Positions 55,834 to 63,960 of a stretch of DNA of 64,000 nucleotides are shown here, piece by piece. The notes under the pieces were generated by a model that saw only the letters and a list, made by a program, of their open reading frames with translations, had not been told where the DNA came from and did no database searches. Within the stretch, counting starts at the first letter, position 1. The number at the start of each line of letters is the position of its first letter. Made by a program: the position numbers and the translations under genes. The DNA comes from Candidatus Aminicenantota bacterium (GTDB lineage Bacteria > Acidobacteriota > Aminicenantia > Aminicenantales > Saccharicenantaceae), in the NCBI GenBank assembly GCA_014360005.1, contig JACIYI010000006.1:98208-162207 (forward strand), read 5' to 3'.

Positions 55834-56574
55834 TCAGAGCTTTTTCTGCCTGATAAATTCCAGAATCTTGAGCAGGTATTCGTATTCCGGGCGGTCGAAA
55901 GTGTTCTGACTGACGTACTTGAAGCGCAGGATTCCTTTTTCGTCAACCAGGTAGACGGCCGGAATATTCTGCCCAACCTGGCTGCCTCCCCAGGAAGTCG
56001 TATACAGGCCTAGTCCTGAGGAAACCTGGTGGTCGGCGTCTATAAGGACCGGGAAGTGCAGGGGAATGTTGTCCGGGCTGACCATAAAATCCTTGGGGAA
56101 AATCCGTCGGTAGCGCTCGACCGATTGTTTCCCCTTTTCATCCAGCTGGTCCAAGTTTTCGGGATACTTCCAGTTCTTGATTTTGGTCATCTGTTCGGGC
56201 AGGCTTTCCAGCCACAGTTTGACTGTGTCGCGTGGGTAAGGCAGTACAAAAATTATTTCCAGATTGTATTTCTTGCGGATTTGTTGGGCTTTTTCCAGTT
56301 CCGCCAGCTCCACATACTTGTAGTTGCAGATGGTACACCAGCGGTCCGGGGCGGCATAGCCTCTGGGGAAAATCAGCATCACGTTCTTGCCCTTCAGCCC
56401 GGAAAGGCGGACTTCAGGACCCTGGTAGGAAGGCAGGGCGAAATCTGGCATCGGTTGTTCCAGCAGGGCTGGACGGAGCTGCTGTTCTTGAGCCCGGGCC
56501 GAGGATGTTGTAAAGAAGAAAGAAAAAATAAGACAGAATGTGAGAAAAATTGAGATGGCAAACGTCTTTTTCAT
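55834..56574 (-). CDS. Exported AhpC/TSA-family redoxin
   Basis: The 246-residue precursor has a signal peptide (ISIFLTFCLIFSFFFTTSSARA) and a thioredoxin-like fold: FALPSYQGPEVRLSGLKGKN, VMLIFPRGY, then a CxxC motif WCTIC in place of the peroxiredoxin VCT motif, and late YLVDEKGILRFKYVS. It is likely a periplasmic thiol-disulfide or peroxide-reducing protein; the exact reaction is not clear. An AAAGGAG site lies 7 nt before the ATG. It is divergent from the first CHAT gene. Confidence 0.82.
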   Translation of the reverse strand: MKKTFAISIFLTFCLIFSFFFTTSSARAQEQQLRPALLEQPMPDFALPSYQGPEVRLSGLKGKNVMLIFPRGYAAPDRWCTICNYKYVELAELEKAQQIRKKYNLEIIFVLPYPRDTVKLWLESLPEQMTKIKNWKYPENLDQLDEKGKQSVERYRRIFPKDFMVSPDNIPLHFPVLIDADHQVSSGLGLYTTSWGGSQVGQNIPAVYLVDEKGILRFKYVSQNTFDRPEYEYLLKILEFIRQKKL

Positions 56575-56599
56575 AGTAGGACTCCTTTACCGAAAAATA

Positions 56600-56629
56600 A
56601 TTATACGCTCGAAAATACCTTCATTTCCA
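56600..56629 (-). promoter_or_regulatory. Promoter of the redoxin gene (TGGAAA-N18-TATAAT)
   Basis: On the minus strand TGGAAA (plus 56624-56629) and a perfect TATAAT (plus 56600-56605) have an 18-nt spacer. Transcription would start near 56593 with an SD in the leader. It is back to back with the candidate CHAT gene promoter. Confidence 0.5.
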
Positions 56630-56637
56630 GAAAATAA

Positions 56638-56666
56638 TTGACTTTCAAAGTAAAAAATATTATTAA
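56638..56666 (+). promoter_or_regulatory. Candidate promoter of the first CHAT gene (TTGACT-N17-TATTAA)
   Basis: TTGACT (56638-56643) is followed after 17 nt by TATTAA (56661-56666) in an AT-rich stretch. The leader before the ATG at 56682 would be about 9 nt with no SD. Confidence 0.4.
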
Positions 56667-56681
56667 AATCGGCAGTCGTTG

Positions 56682-59546
56682 ATGGAAAGAAGGTCAACTT
56701 CCTTTTTTGCCGGGGGTGTTTTTAGGAGCCTGATTTCTTTAACAATTTTTATGGTGCTTTCTGGCCTCCTGGCCTCCGAGGATCGGACTTTTTCTCAGGC
56801 CAGTGGCCTCGAAACAGGAATCCGGCTGCGGGAGCAGGGCCGCTATGAGCAATCCCTGGAAATTCTGGAAAAGGAAATCAACAGCACATATTCCAAGGAA
56901 AATCCTGGTTATAGGGGACGCTGCTGGCTGAATTTGGCCCTGGATTACTGGAATCTGGGAGAAGTCAGCCGGGCAGAAAACGCTTTCATTTATGTGCTGG
57001 CCCTGGTAGGAGAAATCAAAGATGAAGGTCTCAAGGATTATGCCCAAACCGCCCTTCATATAATTAAGCTTTATAGGGAGGGTAAAGCAAAAAAGGGGGC
57101 AAAGCAATATAAAGTATCAGAAAAAATGCTGAAAGCCGCGCAGAGATTAGCCAAAGACAAAGGATTGAAAGATCTCGAATTAAAGTGTCTATTTCAACTT
57201 TCTTTTGCATATTTCTATCAAAATTATTTGCAAAGTTATTTTGAATGTAACAGTGAAGTAGTTAGAATTGCCGAAGAAATAAGGAATTATTACGATCTGT
57301 TCAGGGGATTAAACAATATTGGAACCTATTATTTTATCAATAAAAACATATTAAAAAGTCATGATTACTTTGACCGGGCTTTGGTTCTGGCAGAAAAAGA
57401 AAAATTATTACCCAAGGACCCTGTCATTCTGTTTAATCTGGCCGTCACCAGCTCTCAGCTTGGGCTGTATGACCTATCCGAGAATTATATAGAACGTGCG
57501 CTGGAGTTCTACCAGAAGGGGGATGATCTGGCCACCACCATTTCCCTATTATCGCAGCTGGCCATTTCTATTCATAAGAAAACCAGGATGAATGGCTCTC
57601 TTCCCAACAGGGAAAGACCCCGGGAATTGTTATCCACCGCCCTGGAATTGAGCCGTCAGGCCGGCCTGAAAGACCAGGAGGCTGAAATGCTGAATAACCT
57701 GGGGTTTGTTCTTCTTGAGGTCGAGCCGGAGAGAGCCAGGACGCTTTGCCTCCAGTCCTTGAAGCTGGGAGAGGAGCTTGGAAAGCAAAAGGTGATCGCG
57801 GCTTCTCTTAATAATCTGGCAACCCTGAGTTTTAAGGAAAATGACATAGACCGGGCCCAAGAGCTCTACAGCCGGGCTCTGTCTATTGCCCTAAAAGTTG
57901 ATTATTGGTCCGAAATCTGGACCAATTATTATGGTCTGGCCAGATGTCTGGAACGGCGCGGCAAGTATGAAAAAGCTTTCCAGACTTATCAGAAAGCTCT
58001 GGAAGCCCTGGCTCCGGTCAGGGATAGTATTACCTTTGACCTTTACCGTATCCGGTTTGACCGGAGTAAAAAGGATGTTTATGAAGGGCTGATCAGGTCT
58101 CTAGTGAAATACAGGCTGGGGCACCCCGGACAAAGGGCAGATAAGCTTGTCTTTTCAGCCCTTAACAACATCAAAGCTCGGGTTTTTATGGAAGAGCTGA
58201 GCCGGTTGTCTTCAGGCCGGGAGGGGGATAACCAGGTTGAGGAATTAAACAAATTAGATCGGATGATAAGTGATTTTGTCAGCCAATCGGAAAAGGTCCA
58301 GGATGAAACCGCTTTCAGCCGCCTGGCAGAACTGGAGTACAGATATTTGAGACTTCGCGAACTCAATGGTCATGGTCAAGCTGCCTTGAGCAACTCCCGA
58401 ACTGCCATGCCTGGCCTGGAACAAGTGCAGAAGGAGGCCTTATCCGGGAACGAGTTGGTTCTGGATTTTTTCCTGGGAAAGGAAGCCTCTTACTGTTTCG
58501 TTATCAGCCGGGATCATTTCCGCATTATTCAGCTCCCGGTGGAACAGGAAATTGAGAAATCAATAAGACTTTACATAAAGCTTCTGGCCTCACCGGCAGT
58601 GGCTGAAGAAGACCTGAGAATGGCTGGAAGGAGAATAGCACAGCTCCTGCTGCCAGTTGAAGACCTGAGGTCAAAAAAATTTTCCAGCCTGATAATTATT
58701 CCCGACGGTCATTTGAATTGGTTGCCTTTCGAGACTCTTATCGTGGATGATCCCAAATACCCAGAAGGCCGGTATCTGGTGGAAAGCCATAATGTCTATT
58801 ATATCCCGGCCCTGGCTATGGTTAACCGGTATAGGGTTGACGACCGAGTTAATGGATATGGCCGGGAACTGTTAGCCTTCGGCAATCCCTATCACAGCCG
58901 CTGGTTTAACAATCAGGTTAGAGCCAGAATTTATTTTGCCGAAGGAATACATCCTGATCCTGATTTCTACCTGGGCTCTTTGCCCTTTTCTCAAAAGGAA
59001 ATCAAACAGCTGGCAAAGCTTTTCCCCAAGAATAGCTGTGATTTGTTTCTCCGAAAAAAGGCCAGCGAAGATAACCTAAAAAGTTTGAACCTCAGTCGGT
59101 ATCGGATTATTCATTTTGCCTGTCACGGGTTGATTAGCGAGAAATTCCCCCAGCGCTCATCTTTGGTGCTATCGTCTTTCAAAAAGAGCTCTGAAGACGG
59201 GTTTTTAACGGCCAGGGAAATTTATACCCTCAGGCTTAATTCAGAGCTGGTGGTTTTGGCTGCCTGCCAGAGCAGCCGGGGGACGATCGAAAGAGCTGAA
59301 GGGGTTATCGGCTTGCCGAGAATTTTTCTGCTGGCCGGAAGCCAGGCGGTCATATCTTCTCTGTGGTCAGTTAACGATCGGTCATCTCAGGAATTAATGC
59401 TACAATTCTACCGCTCCTTGCTGGACGGGCAATCCAAGGATGAAGCTCTGAGGCAGGCCAAGCTAAGAATGATGAGAAAAGGGAAGTCCCATCCATATTA
59501 CTGGGCTGGTTATATTCTTACTGGAGACGCCAGAAGTATCTATTGA
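56682..59546 (+). CDS. Exported TPR-CHAT protein (caspase-like)
   Basis: The 954-residue protein has an N-terminal signal segment (about 13-33), a TPR array to about residue 480, a helical linker and a C-terminal CHAT domain (about 600-954). Tetratricopeptide units are seen in LNNIGTYYFINKNILKSHDYF and LNNLATLSFKENDIDRAQELY. The CHAT dyad is intact: His815 in IHFACHG and Cys862 in LAACQSS. No C-terminal membrane helix is present. CHAT proteins are caspase-related peptidases; the substrate is unknown. The start is ATG 56682, with TTG three bases earlier as alternative. It is paralogous to the protein at 60867-63851 and converges on the anti-sigma gene with a 7-bp overlap. Confidence 0.88.
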   Translation: MERRSTSFFAGGVFRSLISLTIFMVLSGLLASEDRTFSQASGLETGIRLREQGRYEQSLEILEKEINSTYSKENPGYRGRCWLNLALDYWNLGEVSRAENAFIYVLALVGEIKDEGLKDYAQTALHIIKLYREGKAKKGAKQYKVSEKMLKAAQRLAKDKGLKDLELKCLFQLSFAYFYQNYLQSYFECNSEVVRIAEEIRNYYDLFRGLNNIGTYYFINKNILKSHDYFDRALVLAEKEKLLPKDPVILFNLAVTSSQLGLYDLSENYIERALEFYQKGDDLATTISLLSQLAISIHKKTRMNGSLPNRERPRELLSTALELSRQAGLKDQEAEMLNNLGFVLLEVEPERARTLCLQSLKLGEELGKQKVIAASLNNLATLSFKENDIDRAQELYSRALSIALKVDYWSEIWTNYYGLARCLERRGKYEKAFQTYQKALEALAPVRDSITFDLYRIRFDRSKKDVYEGLIRSLVKYRLGHPGQRADKLVFSALNNIKARVFMEELSRLSSGREGDNQVEELNKLDRMISDFVSQSEKVQDETAFSRLAELEYRYLRLRELNGHGQAALSNSRTAMPGLEQVQKEALSGNELVLDFFLGKEASYCFVISRDHFRIIQLPVEQEIEKSIRLYIKLLASPAVAEEDLRMAGRRIAQLLLPVEDLRSKKFSSLIIIPDGHLNWLPFETLIVDDPKYPEGRYLVESHNVYYIPALAMVNRYRVDDRVNGYGRELLAFGNPYHSRWFNNQVRARIYFAEGIHPDPDFYLGSLPFSQKEIKQLAKLFPKNSCDLFLRKKASEDNLKSLNLSRYRIIHFACHGLISEKFPQRSSLVLSSFKKSSEDGFLTAREIYTLRLNSELVVLAACQSSRGTIERAEGVIGLPRIFLLAGSQAVISSLWSVNDRSSQELMLQFYRSLLDGQSKDEALRQAKLRMMRKGKSHPYYWAGYILTGDARSIY

Positions 59547-60235
59547 GACACCAGCCGGACTTTTCGGACTGGCGATTCGCTGATTTTATCCTGGCCGCTG
59601 TAAATTAGGAGCTGCCAGAAGAAATATTGATAATCTTTCATGGCTTCCAGAACTTTATCGGGCACCAGTACCGCGGTTTCCCAAAGTAGAGGACTTTGCC
59701 AGAGAAGATACATATTTTGATCGTAGACTTCGACCCGGTACTGGAAGTTGCCATCCCGGGGCTTCCAGGCTAACCTGACTAAGGCTGGCTGGGGCCAGTA
59801 GATCTCTTCAGACAGGACTATTTTCTCGGCTGCTTCGCTCCGGCGTTCTTCAGTCAGAGTGTTCCAGTAGGTTATCCCCAGATATAGAAGTGATAGGAGT
59901 CCCAGCAGCAGAACAACAGCCGTCACTGCTTTCCACCAGGTAACCGAAGAAGTAAAAACTGAGATTATTTTGCCGGAGGGCCCTGGTTTGTTCCGGGCCA
60001 TGATTTTGCTCAGTCTGTCGATGAAGGGACGAGAGCTTCTGAGCAGCTCGAATTCCCGCTGACAGGCCGGACAGGTAAAGACGTGATCTATTATCCTGGC
60101 TTTAATTTCTGCGGGGCAATCAGGCTCAAAAGACTGGCTGAGTTCTTCCGGGCGGGGACAGTTATGGCGGGGGACCGGGCCTGGCGGTTCCGGGCTACTA
60201 AATAATTCTCTTATCTTAGTCTCAAAGTCTTTCAT
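59540..60235 (-). CDS. Membrane anti-sigma factor with zf-HC2 and FnIII-like domains
   Basis: The 231-residue protein has a cytoplasmic zinc-finger N-terminus (HNCPRPEEL, then DHVFTCPACQREF giving the H-x4-C-x2-C ligands), a membrane helix near residues 92-115 (KAVTAVVLLLGLLSLLYLG) and an external domain of about 115 residues. That domain aligns with the anti-sigma protein at 16768-17415: LAWKPRDGNFQYRVEV, YLLW, VPDKVLEAM and YQYFFWQLLI. Its ATG lies inside the end of the sigma gene (14-bp overlap). It is the expected brake on that sigma factor. Confidence 0.85.
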   Translation of the reverse strand: MKDFETKIRELFSSPEPPGPVPRHNCPRPEELSQSFEPDCPAEIKARIIDHVFTCPACQREFELLRSSRPFIDRLSKIMARNKPGPSGKIISVFTSSVTWWKAVTAVVLLLGLLSLLYLGITYWNTLTEERRSEAAEKIVLSEEIYWPQPALVRLAWKPRDGNFQYRVEVYDQNMYLLWQSPLLWETAVLVPDKVLEAMKDYQYFFWQLLIYSGQDKISESPVRKVRLVSQ

Positions 60236-60764
60236 GCCTGAACCCCATTTCTTTAAGAATATCTTTTAAGTCAGACAGACCCCGGTACAGAAGGTTGCGG
60301 GTCTTGTCCTGGCTATAATTCAGGTAAGCTGAAATCTCCGGCAGGCTCATGTTGAGCAGGTAGAGCTTGACCACAATTTTCCTGGACTCCAGCAATTGGT
60401 CCGTGGCTTTAAGGATGTATTCTTTCATGGAACCGGCCGGATTCTGGTAGCGGTTGGACCTTGGCTCAAGTTCTGAGATCAATTTCTGTTTTTCCGAGAT
60501 GTAGACCTCCTCTTCTTTTCTGACTCTCCGGATCTGATCGATCACTGCCGACTCCACAACTTTCTTTATATAAGACGCCGGATTATGGATATTTTTCTCA
60601 TGGTCGATGATTTTCCAGAGTTTCAGGCGGATTTCCTGAATTAGGTCATCAGCATCCAGGCCCAGTTTTCCCAGGTCATATTTAAGTACCAGGGAGCGGA
60701 TAAAGGCCGAAAATTCCTCCATTATTTTCTCAAATTCCCGTTCTTTCTTTTGACGTGAAGACAT
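60222..60764 (-). CDS. Sigma-70 family (ECF-like) RNA polymerase sigma factor
   Basis: The 180-residue protein has region 2 in LVLKYDLGKLGLDADDLIQEIRLKLWKI and ASYIKKVVESAVIDQIRRVR, and region 4 in ESRKIVVKLYLLNMSLPEISAYLNYSQDKTRNLLYRGLSDLKDIL with a helix-turn-helix. Region 3 is missing, as in ECF sigma factors. It overlaps the anti-sigma gene by 14 bp and has its own promoter in the 102-bp gap after the CHAT gene. It differs clearly in sequence from the sigma factor at 17.5 kb, so the two likely recognise different promoters. Confidence 0.86.
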   Translation of the reverse strand: MSSRQKKEREFEKIMEEFSAFIRSLVLKYDLGKLGLDADDLIQEIRLKLWKIIDHEKNIHNPASYIKKVVESAVIDQIRRVRKEEEVYISEKQKLISELEPRSNRYQNPAGSMKEYILKATDQLLESRKIVVKLYLLNMSLPEISAYLNYSQDKTRNLLYRGLSDLKDILKEMGFRHERL

Positions 60765-60788
60765 CGGCTTTTTGCGAATCAGTTGACA

Positions 60789-60817
60789 ATTATAATAGAT
60801 GATAAAAGTAATGAAAA
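60789..60817 (-). promoter_or_regulatory. Promoter of the sigma/anti-sigma pair (TTTTCA-N17-TATAAT)
   Basis: On the minus strand TTTTCA (plus 60812-60817) and a perfect TATAAT (plus 60789-60794) are 17 nt apart. Transcription would start near 60782. This makes the sigma pair separable from the upstream CHAT gene. Confidence 0.5.
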
Positions 60818-60866
60818 ATTCTCAAAGCTAAAAAAATTTTTTGGGGCGAGAGAAAAAAGGGGCTGA

Positions 60867-63851
60867 TCAGTGGTTCTTTCGGTTATTAAAGAGTTTTTTT
60901 CTGAAAATAAAAGCCCCCAGGGTCAGCCCAAGAAGAGATAGCCCGACCACCAGGGGGGTCCGGTAGCCAGGGGCGAACATTTTCAGGTCTCCGTTGCCGT
61001 TAAGGATAAAGGAAGCCCAGTAATAAGGGTGGGATACCACCCCGGACTCGACCATTTCCAATTTAACGGCTCGCAAGGCTTCGGCCGGGCTCTGCGATTC
61101 TTTAAGATACAGGTAAAATCTTTCCATCAGTTGGGAGGCTACCTGGTCGTTGACCGTCCAGAGACTGATCAGCACTGAAGAAGCGCCAGCATAAAAGAAG
61201 GCCCGGCTGAGCCCTTCGACGCCCTCGCCGCGAATGAATTGTCCCAGCCCGGTTTGACAGGAGGACAGGACTACCAGGTCGGAGTTCAGTTTAAGGTTCA
61301 GAATTTCCCTCATCTGGAGGAAGCCATCTTCAGCCGGGTCGTTGTCCAGGGTCAGAACAATGGCTGAGCGGGCTGGCTTCTGGTCGTCAATTAGGCCATG
61401 GGCGGCAAAGTGAATAATACGATAGTCAGCCAGATTGGCTCTCTTAACCAGGTCTTCCGAGGCCTTTTCTCTGGTCAGAGCCCTGGATTTGGGGAACTGG
61501 CTGGTTATCCGGCGGACTTCTTCCTGAGAGTAGCGGAGACGGTAAAATTTCATATCGGATAGGCTATAAAGATCCTGGAAGATAGTCTTGGTGGAAAGCT
61601 CGGCATATTTTTCTTCCAGTTCGCCGTAATAAGGATCGCCCACCGCCAGTAAATTGTTGGAGGGTTTTTTGCGGTTTTTCCTGTTCTGTTTGTGAACCAG
61701 TTCCTTTAGAGAAGAAAGAGAGGGGGCATAACTGATGGTGTAATGCTTGATCAGCCAGTCTGCGGGCTCGGCCAGGACCAGGGTTTCAAAAGGCAGGACG
61801 GTCAGAATATCATCAGGGATGATCAGTAATTTCTTGAGGCTGTTTTTCAGCCCATTCTCCAATCCGGGTTCAATCAGGGCCTTGTATAATTCATTCCCGC
61901 TGCCAAAATCCTGGTTGTCGGTGTCTGAGATGGCCCGGCGGTGCCGGCTGACCATCTCTCTCAGTTCTTTCTGTTTGGGAATCGGATAAACCTTCAGCCC
62001 TTTGGGACTCAGGCAAAAAGCATAAGCACTTTCTTTGCCTATCAGAAAGGCAAAAATGGCAGTCCGGCTGTCGACAAACTCTTTCCGGGCCTGGTCATAA
62101 CTGATAATTTCGGGATAAGTTAGATTGGCAAAAGCCGGGTTTCTGGAGCGGATCTGCCGCCGGACGTTTTCCAGCTCTTCCTCCAGGAGTTTTACCTGGT
62201 CCAGCAGTCTGGCTCTCTCTTTCTCTTCGATGTCCGGGGTTATCAGGCGGGTGTAGATTCTGGAAAGGTCGCTCATCAGCTCCTTTTCTCTGTTGGCCAG
62301 CCTGATGTCAACCGGGAATTGCTGGCTGACTTTAGAGACCTCAATGCTTTCCAGGAAGGCTCGAGCCTTGGCTCTCTCCATGTAGTTGAAAGCCTGAAAC
62401 AGGGAAGACTGCTTGCCACTTTTCCCCCCTTGGCTGATAAGCAGGTCGACCAAGTTATGGTAGGCATCTAGTCTCTTATCGCTGCCCAAGAAATTGGCCT
62501 TATCTTCTTCGGTCATCAGCTGGCTGCGAAGACTTTCTATTATATTGATGGAGTTCAAGTAATAAAATCTGGCCTGCTCGGGCTGGTTCCGTTTCCTCAT
62601 TAAGTTGGCTTTCTCCAGATAGCTTGTCCAGAGATAGCGGTTTTCATTTTCAGCCAGGGCCAGGTTGATGGCTTTATCATAATAAAGAGTCGAATTTTGA
62701 TAGTCACCCAATCTGGAATAAACAATACCTATGTTGGTATAGATGGAGGCCAGATGAGAGTTGAGCTTCAGTTCTTCGGCCAGGGCTCTGGCCTTATTTA
62801 AATAATAGAGAGCGTCCAGGTTTTCTTCCAGGTGGGCTTTGAGTGAACCGAGATTATTTAAGGTTATCACTTCAAAATTCTTGTTACCCGTCCTGGCCGC
62901 TGCCATCTGGGCCTGGGAAAAATATTCAAAGGCCCGGTCATAGTCTTCGCGGTTACCTAAGGTCAGGCCCTTTTTAACGTAGCTAAATCCAATGCCGATC
63001 AGGGTGGCGGAATAATAGGGATTATCTTTATCGCCAGAGATTATGTTCAGAGCATTGCTGAAATACTCAATGGCTTTATTAAAATTCCCGATTTCATTAT
63101 AAACAGTGCCGAGGTTGTAATAGATATCAAAAATGTCCTGGGGAAGAGTAGATTCATTTATATAAGAAATCGTTTGTGTAAAATAATCTATTGCTAAGTT
63201 TAAATTATTATTAGAAAAGTAATAATGTCCCACATTATTTAATGCCAGTATCACCTCATCCCTATTATTTATTTTTTTTGCAATTTTCGCTGATTCTAAG
63301 TTGCATTCCAAGAACTTTTCTTGGTTATTAAGCGATAAAAAAGATGCACTCTGCCTTCTCAGGCATTTCGCCCTTAATATGCCGTTGTTTATTTCCTTAC
63401 ATATCAAAATCGCATCATTTAAGACGTCTATTGCTTTTTCATCCTGATGGTTTTGCCTGTAGACTTTTGCCTGGTTAAAATAGTCTAATATTTTGAGAGT
63501 ATTTTCACAGTAATTTATCGATCGTGCATCGCCTAATTTCTTAGCTATTTCGAGACATTGATAATATCGCTCATATGCCTGAGCGAGTTGTCCCATATTT
63601 GCATTTGTTTCTGCAAGCGAAAAAAGAGCCAATTTTTTTTCTTCAGGGGTTCGGGCCAGTTTGAGGCTCTGCAGAAACATTTTTAAAGCCTGAGAATAAT
63701 GACCATCAGAGAGAAGATTCTCGGCAGAGGATAATACCTGCGAGAAGCTTTCAGCAGGTTTGTTCAGGGCCGGCCTGGATTGGGAAAATAAATTAAGGCT
63801 AAAGAGACACAATAATAGTGCCGCCAATCCAGACTTCAAACTATTTTCCAT
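60867..63851 (-). CDS. Membrane-anchored exported TPR-CHAT protein (caspase-like)
   Basis: The ATG at 63851 has AGGGGAGG 9 nt upstream and is followed by a signal peptide (KSGLAALLLCLFSLNLFSQ); an upstream in-frame ATG at 63899 lies in the promoter. The 994-residue protein has about ten TPR units to residue 470 (LNNVGHYYFSNNNLNLAIDYF, YYNLGTVYNEIGNFNKAIEYF, YTNIGIVYSRLGDYQNSTLYY), a coiled linker, and a CHAT domain with His818 (IHFAAHG) and Cys865 (LSSCQTG). Near the C-terminus a hydrophobic helix (PLVVGLSLLGLTLGAFIF) is followed by a basic tail (RKKLFNNRKNH), predicting a periplasmic enzyme tethered to the inner membrane. Confidence 0.88.
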   Translation of the reverse strand: MENSLKSGLAALLLCLFSLNLFSQSRPALNKPAESFSQVLSSAENLLSDGHYSQALKMFLQSLKLARTPEEKKLALFSLAETNANMGQLAQAYERYYQCLEIAKKLGDARSINYCENTLKILDYFNQAKVYRQNHQDEKAIDVLNDAILICKEINNGILRAKCLRRQSASFLSLNNQEKFLECNLESAKIAKKINNRDEVILALNNVGHYYFSNNNLNLAIDYFTQTISYINESTLPQDIFDIYYNLGTVYNEIGNFNKAIEYFSNALNIISGDKDNPYYSATLIGIGFSYVKKGLTLGNREDYDRAFEYFSQAQMAAARTGNKNFEVITLNNLGSLKAHLEENLDALYYLNKARALAEELKLNSHLASIYTNIGIVYSRLGDYQNSTLYYDKAINLALAENENRYLWTSYLEKANLMRKRNQPEQARFYYLNSINIIESLRSQLMTEEDKANFLGSDKRLDAYHNLVDLLISQGGKSGKQSSLFQAFNYMERAKARAFLESIEVSKVSQQFPVDIRLANREKELMSDLSRIYTRLITPDIEEKERARLLDQVKLLEEELENVRRQIRSRNPAFANLTYPEIISYDQARKEFVDSRTAIFAFLIGKESAYAFCLSPKGLKVYPIPKQKELREMVSRHRRAISDTDNQDFGSGNELYKALIEPGLENGLKNSLKKLLIIPDDILTVLPFETLVLAEPADWLIKHYTISYAPSLSSLKELVHKQNRKNRKKPSNNLLAVGDPYYGELEEKYAELSTKTIFQDLYSLSDMKFYRLRYSQEEVRRITSQFPKSRALTREKASEDLVKRANLADYRIIHFAAHGLIDDQKPARSAIVLTLDNDPAEDGFLQMREILNLKLNSDLVVLSSCQTGLGQFIRGEGVEGLSRAFFYAGASSVLISLWTVNDQVASQLMERFYLYLKESQSPAEALRAVKLEMVESGVVSHPYYWASFILNGNGDLKMFAPGYRTPLVVGLSLLGLTLGAFIFRKKLFNNRKNH

Positions 63852-63870
63852 GAAGGAAATCCTCCCCTTA

Positions 63871-63899
63871 AATAAACCAGTTAAGTAGACTTTTGTCAA
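63871..63899 (-). promoter_or_regulatory. Promoter of the second CHAT gene (TTGACA-N17-TTTATT)
   Basis: On the minus strand a perfect TTGACA (plus 63894-63899) and TTTATT (plus 63871-63876) are 17 nt apart. The start would be near 63864, so the leader is short and its 5' end falls within the strong SD; the exact start should be measured. Confidence 0.5.
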
Positions 63900-63920
63900 T
63901 TGCTTAAAGGGAGGATAGAA

Positions 63921-63960
63921 GGGGTGAGAAAAAAGCCTTTACCTCACCCCCAGAGGTGAG
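63921..63960. other. Mutually exclusive inverted repeats
   Basis: GGGGTGAG (63921-63928), CTCACCCC (63943-63950) and GGTGAG (63955-63960) can pair in two competing ways. On the minus strand the inner hairpin (63960-63943) is followed after a few bases by TTTTTT, similar to a terminator of an upstream gene outside the window. The remaining 40 bp to the window end contain nothing recognised. Confidence 0.35.

Noticed and set aside
56600..63900. Type III-E CRISPR (gRAMP/Csx29) interpretation of the CHAT proteins
   Set aside because: No repeat array, no Cas7-like fusion protein, and both CHAT proteins carry export signals; the resemblance is limited to TPR-CHAT architecture and sigma context.
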